The notes: generated by a model from the sequence alone, not told the origin. DNA of 64,000 nt from Bin5 sp965221145 (GCA_965221145.1 OZ244877.1:186001-250000), one strand, 5' to 3'. Shown: positions 34,376 through 43,599, counted from the stretch's first letter. Numbers and translations are program-made.

Positions 34376-35779
34376 ATGGCCCATGACGGCATAAGACTGG
34401 CCTCTATTTCGCTGCCCGATTTCGGTCTACCCCGCAGCCAGCCGACCGTTGGCCGGGCAGAGTACGAGGCTCGCATCGAGATGGCCCGCGAACGAGCGAA
34501 GCAGGCACAGTTCGACTTCCTGCTCGTCTACGGCGATCGCGAACACAGTGCAAACATTGCCTTTCTGACAGATCACGATCCGCGATTCGAAGAGGCGCTG
34601 CTGGTGATTGACTGCGCGGGGGGCAAGCCGGTCCTGATCCTAGGCAATGAGGGGCTGACCTACGCGGAGCTTGTCCCGGTCGATGTGGAGCGTCGGCTCT
34701 ACCAGGGGTTCAGCCTGCCGGGGCAGAAACGCAGCGACAGCCCCCGGCTGGAACCTGTCCTGCGGGCGTGCGCCATCGGGCGCGGTCATCGTGTGGGTCT
34801 GGTGGGCTGGAAATACGCCACGCCCGCCGAGAGTGACGACCCCGACCAGTGGTTGGACGTGCCGGCCTTCATCGCCGACACGGTGCGCTCGCTTACCGGT
34901 GACGCGCAACGGGTGATCAATGCCACGCCGATCTTCATGAACGCGGACGACGGTCTGCGCAGCGTGAATAGCGCAGACCAGTTGGCAGCCTTCGAGTTTG
35001 CGGCGGCGCACTGCTCGCTGTCAGTCCGCAATCTGATCGAGCAGCTGCGGCCCGGCATGAACGAACTGGAAGCGGCGCAGAGTTTGCGGCTGAACGGCCT
35101 CCCGCTCTCAGCGCACTTGATGCTCTCGTCAGGCCCGCGCGCGCGTCTGGGGCTGTCCAGCCCAACCAGCCGCCTGATCCGGCAGGGCGATCCGTTCTTT
35201 GTCGCGCTCGGTCTGCGCGGCGGGTTGACCGCGCGCGGCGGCTTTGTGGTCTCCGACGCGTCGCAATTGCCTGCTGCCAGCGCCGCCTACCTTGAACGTC
35301 TGGTGAAGCCCTACTTTGCCGCCGTCGCCGCCTGGTATGAGCATGTCGGCATCGGCGTGAAGGGCGCTGCCATGCAGGCCGTGGTCGAAGACGCTCTGGC
35401 AGGGCACGACATCGGGATTGCGCTGAACCCGGGGCACCTGATCCACCTGGACGAATGGGTGAATTCGCCCATCTACAGCGGCTCCGATCTGCCGCTGCGC
35501 TCCGGTATGTTGATTCAGTGCGACATCATCCCCGTGGTCGAACCGCAGCTCCACACGACCAATGCGGAGGACACGATCGCCCTGGCCGATGAAGCGCTGC
35601 GCAATCAGTTGGCCGCAGGCTATCCCGAACTCTGGCAGCGGGTGCAGGCGCGGCGTGCCTTTATGCAGGACGCGCTCGGCATTCGGCTCAAGCCGGAGGC
35701 GCTGCCGTTCTCCAATATGGCTGCCATGTTGCAGCCCTACGCGCTCGATCCAAATCAGGTGATGGTCGCCGCAGCGTAG
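34376..35779 (+). CDS. M24 (creatinase/Xaa-Pro peptidase) family protein with incomplete metal site
   Basis: This 467-residue protein starts at 34376 after CAGGAGA. It has the creatinase N-terminal domain (LVYGDREHSANIAFLTDHDPRFEE) and a C-terminal pita-bread domain. However, the two metal Asp residues expected in the VDxG...D region are not seen (FFVALGLRGGLTARGGF). The His is present (NPGHLIHLDEW), the first Glu is replaced (IQCDIIPV), and the second Glu is present (AEDTIAL). Compared with the intact relative at 47952, it is probably not a normal di-metal peptidase. It may bind a ligand or use another chemistry. Confidence 0.8.
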   Translation: MAHDGIRLASISLPDFGLPRSQPTVGRAEYEARIEMARERAKQAQFDFLLVYGDREHSANIAFLTDHDPRFEEALLVIDCAGGKPVLILGNEGLTYAELVPVDVERRLYQGFSLPGQKRSDSPRLEPVLRACAIGRGHRVGLVGWKYATPAESDDPDQWLDVPAFIADTVRSLTGDAQRVINATPIFMNADDGLRSVNSADQLAAFEFAAAHCSLSVRNLIEQLRPGMNELEAAQSLRLNGLPLSAHLMLSSGPRARLGLSSPTSRLIRQGDPFFVALGLRGGLTARGGFVVSDASQLPAASAAYLERLVKPYFAAVAAWYEHVGIGVKGAAMQAVVEDALAGHDIGIALNPGHLIHLDEWVNSPIYSGSDLPLRSGMLIQCDIIPVVEPQLHTTNAEDTIALADEALRNQLAAGYPELWQRVQARRAFMQDALGIRLKPEALPFSNMAAMLQPYALDPNQVMVAAA

Positions 35780-35826
35780 CTCGATTGCGAAAAACCTGAG
35801 CATCTGCAAATAGAGGGGTGATGACA

Positions 35827-37119
35827 ATGAAAGGCAGATTGGCTATCAACGGTGGGTCGCGTGCGGTCCCGGATGGGTTGAAGAAGCAATGGCCCGACAT
35901 CACGCAGGCGGACAAGGATGCCGTCATGGCCGTACTGGAGCGCAATGTTCTCACCGGGCAGGACCACGGCCCTGAGGCGGCGGCGCTGCAGAAGGCATGG
36001 GCGGCATTCACGGGCGGCAAACATGCGCTGGCTTTCAACAGTGGTACGGCGGCGCTGCACACCGCTCTGTTCGCCGCGGGTGTACAGCCTGGGGATGAGG
36101 TGATCACCACAGCCTTCTCCTTTTCGGGTACGTGTCTCCCCATTTTGCAGCAGCACGCAATCCCCATCTTCGTCGACATCGACCCGCGCACCTATAATAT
36201 CGACGCCAGCCAGATCGAGGCCAAAATCAGCGATCGGACCAAGGCGTTGTTGCCGGTCCACATGCACGGGCTGCCAGCAGATATGGACGAAATCCTGACT
36301 CTGGCCGAGAAGTATGACCTCGTCGTCGTAGAGGATGCGTGTCAGGCACATGGCAGCCGTTACAAAGGGCGGATGGCGGGGACGATCGGCGACATGGGCG
36401 GCTTCAGCCTCAATGCGACCAAGAATCTCTCCGGCGGCGAGGGTGGATTTCTTCTGACCGATAGTGAGGAGTATGCTGAGCGGGCTAAGATGCTGCGCAC
36501 GTTTGGCGAGAAGCTCGAAGACCAGGAAAGTCGATTTCGTTCCTACGCCTGCCACACAATCGGCTGGAACTACCGGCTCCAGGAGCTTCCGGCAGCCTTT
36601 GCCCGCAGTCAGCTGAAGCGGCTGCCGCGATACAATGCCATCGCCCAGCGCAACGGCGAGTTCCTAGACCAGGAGTTAAGCAAGATCGCGGGTCTGATCC
36701 CACCCTATGTGCCGGATGATCGCACCACCAACTATCACAAATACCGTCTCCGCTTCGACCCCGATGCGCTGGGGTTGAAGATGCCGGCGGCAAGCTTCAG
36801 GGACAAGCTATTGGATGCGCTGGAGGCCGAAGGCGTAACCGTGGGTCTCTGGCATGATGCGCCGATGCCCGCCTTCCCGATTTTCCAGAACCTCGACATT
36901 GGATATGGTAACGGCTACCCCTGGCGATCTCCCTTTTATGACAGAGAGATCACCTACAATGTAGAGGAGTACCCAGAGGCGCTGCGCATGTTTGCGACCT
37001 CGCTCGTCGTCCACAACGAGCAGTATTCGATTACAATACAGGACATGGCGCTCATGGAATGCTACGTGGAAGCCTTCCACAAAGTGTTCGACAGTCTTGA
37101 TGAGTTGACAGTCGCCTGA
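35827..37119 (+). CDS. DegT/DnrJ/EryC1/StrS family PLP aminotransferase-like protein
   Basis: This 430-residue protein has the fold-type I PLP layout: LAFNSGTAALHTAL (cofactor phosphate loop), AFSFSGTCLPILQ, VVVEDACQAHGSRYKGRMAG (PLP-ring Asp), and the internal aldimine Lys in SLNATKNLSGGEGG. Members usually transaminate keto-sugars to amino-sugars; some act in sugar catabolism. The ATG at 35827 is preferred, 8 bases after GAGGGG; a GTG at 35818 and an ATG at 35821 are in frame. It sits between an M24-type gene and an SDR gene. Confidence 0.9.
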   Translation: MKGRLAINGGSRAVPDGLKKQWPDITQADKDAVMAVLERNVLTGQDHGPEAAALQKAWAAFTGGKHALAFNSGTAALHTALFAAGVQPGDEVITTAFSFSGTCLPILQQHAIPIFVDIDPRTYNIDASQIEAKISDRTKALLPVHMHGLPADMDEILTLAEKYDLVVVEDACQAHGSRYKGRMAGTIGDMGGFSLNATKNLSGGEGGFLLTDSEEYAERAKMLRTFGEKLEDQESRFRSYACHTIGWNYRLQELPAAFARSQLKRLPRYNAIAQRNGEFLDQELSKIAGLIPPYVPDDRTTNYHKYRLRFDPDALGLKMPAASFRDKLLDALEAEGVTVGLWHDAPMPAFPIFQNLDIGYGNGYPWRSPFYDREITYNVEEYPEALRMFATSLVVHNEQYSITIQDMALMECYVEAFHKVFDSLDELTVA

Positions 37120-37232
37120 CAAAGTCTGTGCGGGGCGATGGTGATCTCTTGGCTGGCCGTGTAGGGTTGCTTTCGCTTTCTATTCTGCGCAAACGAAGAC
37201 GCCGCGCCCGCCATCATAAAGGAGAGTAGAAT

Positions 37233-38063
37233 ATGACCAATTCACGGAAGATGGAAGGGAAACGCGTGCTTGTGACCGGATCGGGTACGGGCATAGGTCG
37301 GGGCGTCGCGCTGGAATTCGCCAAGGAAGGCGCTGCCGTCGCGCTGCACTACGCGCACAGTGGGGCGGGGGCAGCCAGCGCGGTCGATGAGATCAGGGAC
37401 GCCGGCGGTAAGGCTGAGGCGTTCCAGGCGGACCTGGCCGACATCGGCCAAGTGCGGACGCTGGCATCGCAGGCAATCGAATTCCTGGACGGGATCGACG
37501 TGTTAGTGAACAATGCCGGCATCACGATGAACAAGCCGTTCGCGCAGGTAACGCCCGAACAGTTCGACACGCTCTACCATGTCAACATTCGGGGTATGTT
37601 CTTTCTGACGCAGGCCGCCGTGCCCGGCATGATCGAGCAGGGGGACGGCGCGGTGATCAATCTGACCTCGGTGCATGCCTATGCCGGGATGACGGAGCAC
37701 ACCGTCTATGCCGGCACCAAGGCCGCCATCGTCGGCTTTACGCGCGTCCTGGCTCTGGAGTTGGCGCAAAAGGGCGTGCGGGTGAACGCGATTGCGCCGG
37801 GCTGGATACTGGTGGAGAATCATCTCAAAGTGCTTGGGGATTTCGATCAGCAGGCGGCCGCGGGCACGATCCCGGCCGGCGTGCTGGGCGCGCCCCATGA
37901 TGTCGGCAAGCTCGCCATCTTTCTGTCGTCCGCCGAGAACCGTTACATCATCGGCCAGACGCTTGTGATCGACGGCGGCCAACTCGCGATCATGCCCCTG
38001 ACCGGCGACTTCCGCGAGACGCGCCAGGAGCAGTGGGGGCAGGGGTACGTGGGCGGTCTTTGA
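37233..38063 (+). CDS. short-chain dehydrogenase/reductase
   Basis: This 276-residue SDR has the NAD(P) motif TGSGTGIGRG, NNAGITMN, catalytic Ser in LTSVHAYAG, and YAGTKAA (YxxxK), with RVNAIAPGW after it. AAAGGAGAG precedes the ATG. It could be a sugar dehydrogenase that supplies the lactonase encoded at 17783, since L-rhamnose and L-fucose dehydrogenases are in this family, but the exact substrate cannot be read. It is the last intact gene before an IS3 remnant. Confidence 0.92.
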   Translation: MTNSRKMEGKRVLVTGSGTGIGRGVALEFAKEGAAVALHYAHSGAGAASAVDEIRDAGGKAEAFQADLADIGQVRTLASQAIEFLDGIDVLVNNAGITMNKPFAQVTPEQFDTLYHVNIRGMFFLTQAAVPGMIEQGDGAVINLTSVHAYAGMTEHTVYAGTKAAIVGFTRVLALELAQKGVRVNAIAPGWILVENHLKVLGDFDQQAAAGTIPAGVLGAPHDVGKLAIFLSSAENRYIIGQTLVIDGGQLAIMPLTGDFRETRQEQWGQGYVGGL

Positions 38064-38112
38064 TAGTCTGGAGGGTCATTGCGCGCATCTGGCTCTGAGC
38101 GTACGCCGCCGA

Positions 38113-38504
38113 TGCGCGTCGCTGGGCCTCAACCGGTCGTCGTTCTACTTTCAAGCGGCATCCGAGTCAGCGCTGAATCTGCAGCGCAGAGGAGCGCCGA
38201 CATCGCCTCTTTTCCTTTTCCTGGTGGTTTCATCTATCAGGTCACAGTTGTTGGCTGGCACAACCGCTATCTCCTCGCCAGATAAATCTCCAACGCAGTG
38301 GACGGTTACATCTGTCTTGATGCGCAGCGGCAGGCCCTGACCAAGAGGCGACCCCAATTCCCCAACTCCCACCCAGGCGCACAATTCACAGCCGAAGCTC
38401 TCACCGCCCGCCTGCAATCGGCCGAAATTCAGATCAGCGTGGACGGCGGGGGCCGCTCCTTCGACGATACCTTCTGCGAACGACTTTGGCGTAGCGACAG
38501 TTGA
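38113..38504 (+). pseudogene. degraded IS3-family transposase (OrfB) fragment
   Basis: Three pieces in two frames look like IS3-type OrfB: CASLGLNRSSFYFQ at 38113, GGFIYQVTVVGWHNRYLLA near 38220 ending in a stop, and DGYICLDAQRQALTKRRPQF followed by GAQFTAEALTARLQSAEIQI and FCERLWRS up to 38504. The central part of the gene is deleted and the catalytic Asp of the NSDQG motif reads NSHPG. The remnant is inert. It marks an old insertion between the SDR gene and the peptide importer. Confidence 0.75.
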
Positions 38505-38693
38505 CGGGAACATCCATCTCAACCACTTTGACGCTGACTGACAACTGGAGACCGGATTGACCGACTGCATTTGCATCTATGGACGACCGCATCAGAATCT
38601 CAACTATCGGACACCCGCGGGGCAGCACTACTTTACTCTTGTCAAGGGCTGGTGTGTCCAACCAATTCAGACTTATCATATTTTCTTGAGACT

Positions 38694-38721
38694 TTGACAC
38701 AAGAACCAACCATTGTATACT
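38694..38721 (+). promoter_or_regulatory. sigma-70-type promoter for the peptide importer operon
   Basis: TTGACA (38694-38699) and TATACT (38716-38721) are 16 bases apart in an AT-rich stretch. Transcription would begin near 38728 and give a leader of about 220 bases before the ATG at 38951. Confidence 0.7.
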
Positions 38722-38794
38722 CTCTTCGTAAACGGAATTGGTTAGGAAAGATTCGACCCGCATATTTTTTTGTAGCCGGTTATCCCCCGCGGCT

Positions 38795-38807
38795 TGGCAA
38801 ATTGCCA
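38795..38807. promoter_or_regulatory. 13-base palindrome in the leader, possible operator
   Basis: TGGCAAATTGCCA is a perfect odd palindrome about 70 bases downstream of the predicted transcription start. It resembles a repressor half-site pair but could equally be a short hairpin. No regulator gene is nearby. Confidence 0.3.
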
Positions 38808-38950
38808 GGGAGGTGATGAATCAGCAATCCGCTTGACTTTCACTGTGCCGACTGAACAATTTCGACTGCAAGAGTGTGGACTGTGTCGCAAGCACCAGCA
38901 ATATGTTTCGCTCTTTAGCCACTTTGACATGCATAGGAATGGAGGAAAAC

Positions 38951-41008
38951 ATGCGTAAACTATCTCATGCTTTCGCACTGTTGTTAGTCGCAGGTCTGTT
39001 GCTTTCGGCTTGCCAGTCACAGGTTGTTGAGGTCGAGGTTGTTGTGACGCCGACCGCGATCCCGATCAGTCGCGAACTGATCAGAGAAGGCCTGTCAGGA
39101 CCGGAAGTCGTCCTGGACTCTGCCCAGTGGCCTGACGCATACAGCGAGGCGCCGATGCTAATGGAGATGGTCGAAGCTGGCAGCCTGCCGCCGGTGGAGG
39201 ATCGTCTGCCGCTGGAGCCGCTGGTTCTCAAACCCCTGAACGAGATCGGCCAGTACGGTGGCATCGTACGACGTGGCTTCACCGGGCCGGGCGACGCGTG
39301 GAACCCCAAGCGGTACGGGGCCCATGACCACATCCTGTTCTGGAAGTACGATATGACCGAGGTCATTCCCAACATCGCCAAGGGCTGGGAACGCAACGAC
39401 GAGGGCACCGAATGGACAATCTTCTTGCGCGAAGGCATGAGGTGGTCCGACGGCGCACCCTTCACCGCCGCCGACTTTGTCTTTTGGTTCGAGGACATCT
39501 ACACCAACACGGAGATTATTTCGGTCCCGGGCGTGGACCTGCCCGTAGGTAGCCAGGTGGTGGCTGTAGACGAAACCACCGTCAAGTATATATTGCCCGA
39601 GACAAATTACCTGTTCCACCAGGCGCTGGCCGGCTTCTCCCCAATTGCCAGCCAGGCCAACTGGGGCTTTACAGGCATGGGCGGGTACGCGCCGGCGCAC
39701 TACCTGGAGCAGTATCTCCCGAGTTATACCTCCCAGGCGCAGGTGGACGCACAGGCCACAGAGTCAGGGTTCGACAACTGGGTCAATCTGCTCAAGTCGA
39801 AAATGAGTTGGCAGGGCAATCCAGACCTGCCCGTGGTGACCCCCTGGAAGACTTCTATCGCCATCAACAACCCCAGTTGGGTACTGGAGCGGAACCCCTT
39901 CTACTGGGAAGTGGACACCGCGGGCAACCAACTTCCCTACCACGACTATATTGTATTGGAGGTGGCGGAGTCGGTTGACGTGATCAATTTGCGGGCCGTC
40001 GCCGGAGAGTATGACTTTCAGGCCCGGCACATCGACATCGTGAACCTTCCCCTCTTCCTGGAGAACCAGGAGCGAGGTGGATACGACGTCTACCTCGACC
40101 CCACCGAGCGAGGCACCCAGGCCGGTCTCATCTTCAATATGAGCTACGACGGCGACCCGGAGATTGTCAAATGGATCAACTCTCTGGAGTTCCGTCGTGC
40201 CCTGTCCCTGGGCATTGATCGGGAGCAGATCAACGAGGCCTTCTTCCTCGGCCTTGCCGAGGGAGGCAACGTACTGCCTGCCGAGACCAGCCCCTTCTCC
40301 CCGGGCGCAGACGAGGATGGCGTCCTCTACCGCAAATATTGGCACACCTTTGATCCAGACACAGCCAATCAGATGTTGGATGCCCTGGGCCTGACCCAGA
40401 AAGATGCCGACGGCAACCGCCTGCGGCCGGATAATGGCGAGCCGTTGATGCTCGAGGTACTAGCCCCATCCGAAGCCTTTCTCCCCTTCCCCCAAATCTG
40501 CGAAATGATCAACGACCAGTGGAAGGAAATCGGCATCCAACTGGACATCCGCGCGGTCGAGCGCAGCCAGGGAGAGACGATGACGGCCGCCAACCAGCAC
40601 CAGGTCTGGATGTGGGAAGTCGGCGACAACATCATTAGTCTCGCCTCCACAGCCTTCCCGAACGGGGCTGGAGGCTATGCGTCCGGGCCGCTGTACGGAC
40701 AGTGGTTTGACTCGCGCGGCGCCTCAGGCTTGGAGCCACCACCGGAGATGCGTCGAGTCATGGAAATGTGGTACGAGTTGGGCGGCTTCCAATCACAAGA
40801 AGAGTTGACCGCGCAGGTCAAAGAGATGTGGAAGATCATCGCCGACCAGAATTGGACCATCGGCACGGTTGGGGCTGGGCCGGTCATCTTTGGCACCCGC
40901 ATCGTCAACAGGAGAATGGGGAACGTAGCGCCGAGACAGATTGTCAACACAGCTGGCATGACACCGGGCCTTATCCGCTCTGAACAGTTCTACTATAAGG
41001 ACGAGTAG
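38951..41008 (+). CDS. ABC transporter substrate-binding lipoprotein, family 5 (peptide/opine type)
   Basis: This 685-residue protein has a signal peptide with lipobox LLSAC. It contains the family-5 signature (FLREGMRWSDGAPFTAADFVFWFED) and the later FRRALSLGIDREQINEAFFLGLAEGG. The usual family length is 500-600 residues; the extra length is in the C-terminal half. The ATG at 38951 has GGAGGA 4 bases upstream, and earlier in-frame starts lack a site. It feeds the DppBCDF-type system that follows; the ligand may be a peptide or an oligosaccharide. Confidence 0.93.
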   Translation: MRKLSHAFALLLVAGLLLSACQSQVVEVEVVVTPTAIPISRELIREGLSGPEVVLDSAQWPDAYSEAPMLMEMVEAGSLPPVEDRLPLEPLVLKPLNEIGQYGGIVRRGFTGPGDAWNPKRYGAHDHILFWKYDMTEVIPNIAKGWERNDEGTEWTIFLREGMRWSDGAPFTAADFVFWFEDIYTNTEIISVPGVDLPVGSQVVAVDETTVKYILPETNYLFHQALAGFSPIASQANWGFTGMGGYAPAHYLEQYLPSYTSQAQVDAQATESGFDNWVNLLKSKMSWQGNPDLPVVTPWKTSIAINNPSWVLERNPFYWEVDTAGNQLPYHDYIVLEVAESVDVINLRAVAGEYDFQARHIDIVNLPLFLENQERGGYDVYLDPTERGTQAGLIFNMSYDGDPEIVKWINSLEFRRALSLGIDREQINEAFFLGLAEGGNVLPAETSPFSPGADEDGVLYRKYWHTFDPDTANQMLDALGLTQKDADGNRLRPDNGEPLMLEVLAPSEAFLPFPQICEMINDQWKEIGIQLDIRAVERSQGETMTAANQHQVWMWEVGDNIISLASTAFPNGAGGYASGPLYGQWFDSRGASGLEPPPEMRRVMEMWYELGGFQSQEELTAQVKEMWKIIADQNWTIGTVGAGPVIFGTRIVNRRMGNVAPRQIVNTAGMTPGLIRSEQFYYKDE

Positions 41009-41088
41009 AGGCTCCGATCATCGTTCAGTCTCGAACCGAACAGCACAGCCAGTTGCAAGCGGGGCGCATCCCGAACGAAGAAATGTCA

Positions 41089-41115
41089 CCCTGGGGGCTT
41101 TCTGGGCCTCTAGGG
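41089..41115 (+). terminator. stem-loop after the family-5 binding-protein gene
   Basis: CCCTGGGGGC (41089-41098) pairs with GCCTCTAGGG (41106-41115) over 10 bp, including two G-U pairs, with a 7-base loop. It is 81 bases past the stop codon and lacks a U-run. Confidence 0.45.
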
Positions 41116-41166
41116 TGGACCCCGTATCAAAAGCCATGGCAGCAAAATTGAATACACATTTGTTGC

Positions 41167-41191
41167 ACGCTTACGCGTGAAATGTAAGCGT
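41167..41191. promoter_or_regulatory. inverted repeat, possible operator or hairpin
   Basis: ACGCTTAC (41167-41174) and GTAAGCGT (41184-41191) form an 8-bp perfect inverted repeat with a 9-base spacer. Each half resembles LacI/AraC-type half-sites, but no regulator gene is nearby and the repeat could be structural. Confidence 0.3.
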
Positions 41192-41464
41192 TATCGGCGG
41201 ACAACCCGACTATGATGGGGACCGATAGCAAGTTCACCGCCACCGTTCTTGAGCAAGCGCAAAGAGTTCATCGTGGTTGATCCTGATGTTCACTTCCACG
41301 GGTCGCCGGCCATCCTCGAACCCTGCTGCGAATTGCCATGGCGGAACTCCCCCGAACAACCCGGCCCCTTTCCTTACCGCTGTCCGGATAGCCCGAGTTG
41401 CGCGCCAAAGGGGCCTGTATCCGCTGTTTCCGAACCCGGTCCGCGACCAGCGAGAGGGTAACAG

Positions 41465-42454
41465 ATGTTAGCCTATCTGGCACGTCGACTCCTGCTGGCC
41501 ATAGTCACCATATGGGCGGTCAGCGTACTGTCATTCTTCATCATCCAACTGCCGGCGGGAGATTATGTCGACGCCTATATCGCCTTGCAGCGGGAAACAG
41601 GCAGCTTCGTCTCCAGGCAAGAGGCAGAAAATCTGCGCATCCAGTACGGTCTCGACCAGCCCGTCTATGTGCAATACGCCAAATGGGTGGCGCTGATCCT
41701 GCAAGGCAACTTTGGCATGTCGATGGAGTGGCGCCGGCCGGTGCTGGAAGTGATCGGCGACCGGCTGGCGTTGACCGTAGTCGTTTCGGTTGTCGCGCTC
41801 CTGTTCACTTGGGCGGTGGCGCTGCCCATCGGCATCTATTCGGCGGTGCGACAGTATTCGATCGGTGATTACATCTTCACCTTCGTGGGATTCTTCGGGC
41901 TGGCAACGCCCAGCTTCCTCGTGGCGCTGGTGGTCTTGTACCTGGCCTTCTCGCTGTTCGGCGCCAACGTGGGGGGATTGTTCTCGTCAGAGTTCAAGCT
42001 GGCGCCCTGGAGCTTGGCCAAAGTAGGGGATATGCTAAAACATCTGCCTATCCCCGCCCTCATCCTGGCCCTGTCCGCGACGGCTCAACTGATCCGCGTC
42101 ATGCGGGCCAATCTGTTGGATGAGGTGCGCAAACCCTACGTCGTAACGGCGCGGGCGCGGGGACTGCCAGAGAACAGAGTCATCTTGAAGTACCCGGTGC
42201 GCGTGGCGCTCAATCCCTTCGCCAGCACACTGGGCTATCTGTTTCCTCACATCGTTTCCGGCAGCATCATCGTATCCGTGGTGCTCAGCCTGCCGACCTT
42301 GGGGCCGGTGCTGTTGCGGTCCTTGCAGTCGCAGGATATGTTTCTGGCTGGCACGATCGTACTGCTTATCGGCGTCATGACCGTCATCGGCACGCTAATC
42401 TCCGACCTTGTCTTGCTACTGATCGATCCCCGCATTCGGCTGGAGGGTAGGTGA
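41465..42454 (+). CDS. peptide-type ABC transporter permease, DppB-like
   Basis: This 329-residue permease begins with the family N-terminus (MLAYLARRLLLAIVTIWAVSVLSFFIIQ). It has QYGLDQPVYVQYAKWV, and the cytoplasmic loop VMRANLLDEVRKPYVVTARARGLPENRVILKYPVR that docks with the ATPase. GCGAGAGGG precedes the ATG. Its stop overlaps the ATG of the DppC-like gene by one base. Confidence 0.93.
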   Translation: MLAYLARRLLLAIVTIWAVSVLSFFIIQLPAGDYVDAYIALQRETGSFVSRQEAENLRIQYGLDQPVYVQYAKWVALILQGNFGMSMEWRRPVLEVIGDRLALTVVVSVVALLFTWAVALPIGIYSAVRQYSIGDYIFTFVGFFGLATPSFLVALVVLYLAFSLFGANVGGLFSSEFKLAPWSLAKVGDMLKHLPIPALILALSATAQLIRVMRANLLDEVRKPYVVTARARGLPENRVILKYPVRVALNPFASTLGYLFPHIVSGSIIVSVVLSLPTLGPVLLRSLQSQDMFLAGTIVLLIGVMTVIGTLISDLVLLLIDPRIRLEGR

Positions 42455-43590
42455 TGACGGAACAAATTTTGCCGGTAGAGGCTTCCATTTCCGCGGTGGC
42501 GGAGGAACGCATCTTTGTCGCCAGCCAGTGGCAACTCATGTGGTGGCGCTTCCGCAAGCATCGCCTGGCGATGATCGGCGCCATCGCGATCATCATCTTC
42601 TATCTTGTGGTGATTGGCGCGGATTTCGTGGCCTACTCCGATCCGGAGGTGACGGAGGCAAACAATTCGCAGATGCCGCCGCAGCCGATCCGACTGTTTG
42701 ACGAGGGCGTGTTCAGACCGCACGTCCTTGGCGTGAAAGGCGCGCGCGACCCAAATACCTTCAAGCGCGTGTTCAAGACCGACCCAAACACAAAGATCCC
42801 ACTGCGCTTTCTGGCGCACGGATACGCGTACAAGTTTCTGGGGTTCATTCCCACCGACCTCCACCTGATCGGGGTAGAAGACGGCCAGGCCGAGGACGCG
42901 ATCTTCATTTTGGGCACCGATACGCTGGGGCGCGATCTGTGGTCGCGGCTGATGGCCGGTACACGCGTATCGCTGACGATTGGCCTGATAAGCGTTGCGC
43001 TCAGCCTCTTTTTGGGCGTATTTCTTGGCGGGTTATCGGGACTGTATGGTGGCGTTATCGATACCATTATCCAACGCTTGATCGAGATTCTGCGATCAAT
43101 ACCGACCATTCCATTGTGGATGGGACTCGCAGCCGGGTTGCCGAGAAACTGGACGGTCTTGCAGGTCTACTTTGCTATCACAATCATTATTTCGCTGATC
43201 GGCTGGACGGAGTTGGCGCGGGTGGTGCGGGGACGCTTCCTGGCCCTGCGAGAAGAAGACTTCGTGATGGCCGCGGAGTTGGCGGGCTGCAGCCAGTGGC
43301 GCATCATCTTCCGACATCTGGTGCCCTCCTTCATGAGTCACATCATCGCCGCCACCACGCTTGCATTACCGGTGATGATCATCAGTGAGACCTCGCTGAG
43401 CTTCCTGGGTCTGGGCATCCGTCCGCCGGCGATCAGTTGGGGGGTGCTGCTGCGGGACGCGCAAAGCCTGCAAAGCGTAGCTTTGTCCCCTTGGCTGTTA
43501 ATTCCGGCGCTCCCTGTCATCGCGGTGATTCTGGCATTCAACTTCGTAGGCGATGGGCTGCGGGATGCAGCCGACCCCTACGGCGCTTAA
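42454..43590 (+). CDS. peptide-type ABC transporter permease, DppC-like, with a long outer loop
   Basis: The ATG at 42454 has GGAGGG 6 bases upstream; an in-frame GTG at 42451 is less likely. The 378-residue protein has MWWRFRKHRLAMIGAIAIIIFYLVV as the first helix, then about 110 residues outside the membrane before LGTDTLGRDLWSRLMAGTRVSL. Ordinary DppC/OppC proteins are about 280-300 residues, so this loop is an expansion; similar long forms occur in some thermophiles and Chloroflexota. The docking loop reads VVRGRFLALREEDFVMAAELAGCSQWRIIFRHLVP. Confidence 0.92.
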   Translation: MTEQILPVEASISAVAEERIFVASQWQLMWWRFRKHRLAMIGAIAIIIFYLVVIGADFVAYSDPEVTEANNSQMPPQPIRLFDEGVFRPHVLGVKGARDPNTFKRVFKTDPNTKIPLRFLAHGYAYKFLGFIPTDLHLIGVEDGQAEDAIFILGTDTLGRDLWSRLMAGTRVSLTIGLISVALSLFLGVFLGGLSGLYGGVIDTIIQRLIEILRSIPTIPLWMGLAAGLPRNWTVLQVYFAITIIISLIGWTELARVVRGRFLALREEDFVMAAELAGCSQWRIIFRHLVPSFMSHIIAATTLALPVMIISETSLSFLGLGIRPPAISWGVLLRDAQSLQSVALSPWLLIPALPVIAVILAFNFVGDGLRDAADPYGA

Positions 43591-43599
43591 GGGTTAGGT

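Larger units (their letters stand above)
38505..38950. other. intergenic region carrying promoter and leader of the peptide importer
   Basis: This 446-base gap contains the promoter at 38694-38721, a T-run at 38765-38771, a 13-base palindrome at 38795-38807 and a ribosome-site-like GGGAGGTGATGA at 38808 that opens no gene of useful length. The motif CAATCCGCTT at 38826 also occurs in the dispersed repeats. Confidence 0.6.
41009..41464. other. intergenic region inside the peptide importer operon
   Basis: This 456-base gap lies between the binding-protein and permease genes. It holds a stem-loop at 41089-41115 and an inverted repeat at 41167-41191. The remaining sequence is non-coding; open frames lack ribosome sites. 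Confidence 0.6.

Noticed and set aside
38434..38763. 109-codon minus-strand frame near the IS3 remnant
   Set aside because: It crosses the predicted promoter of the peptide importer and the transposase remnant, which better explain the sequence.
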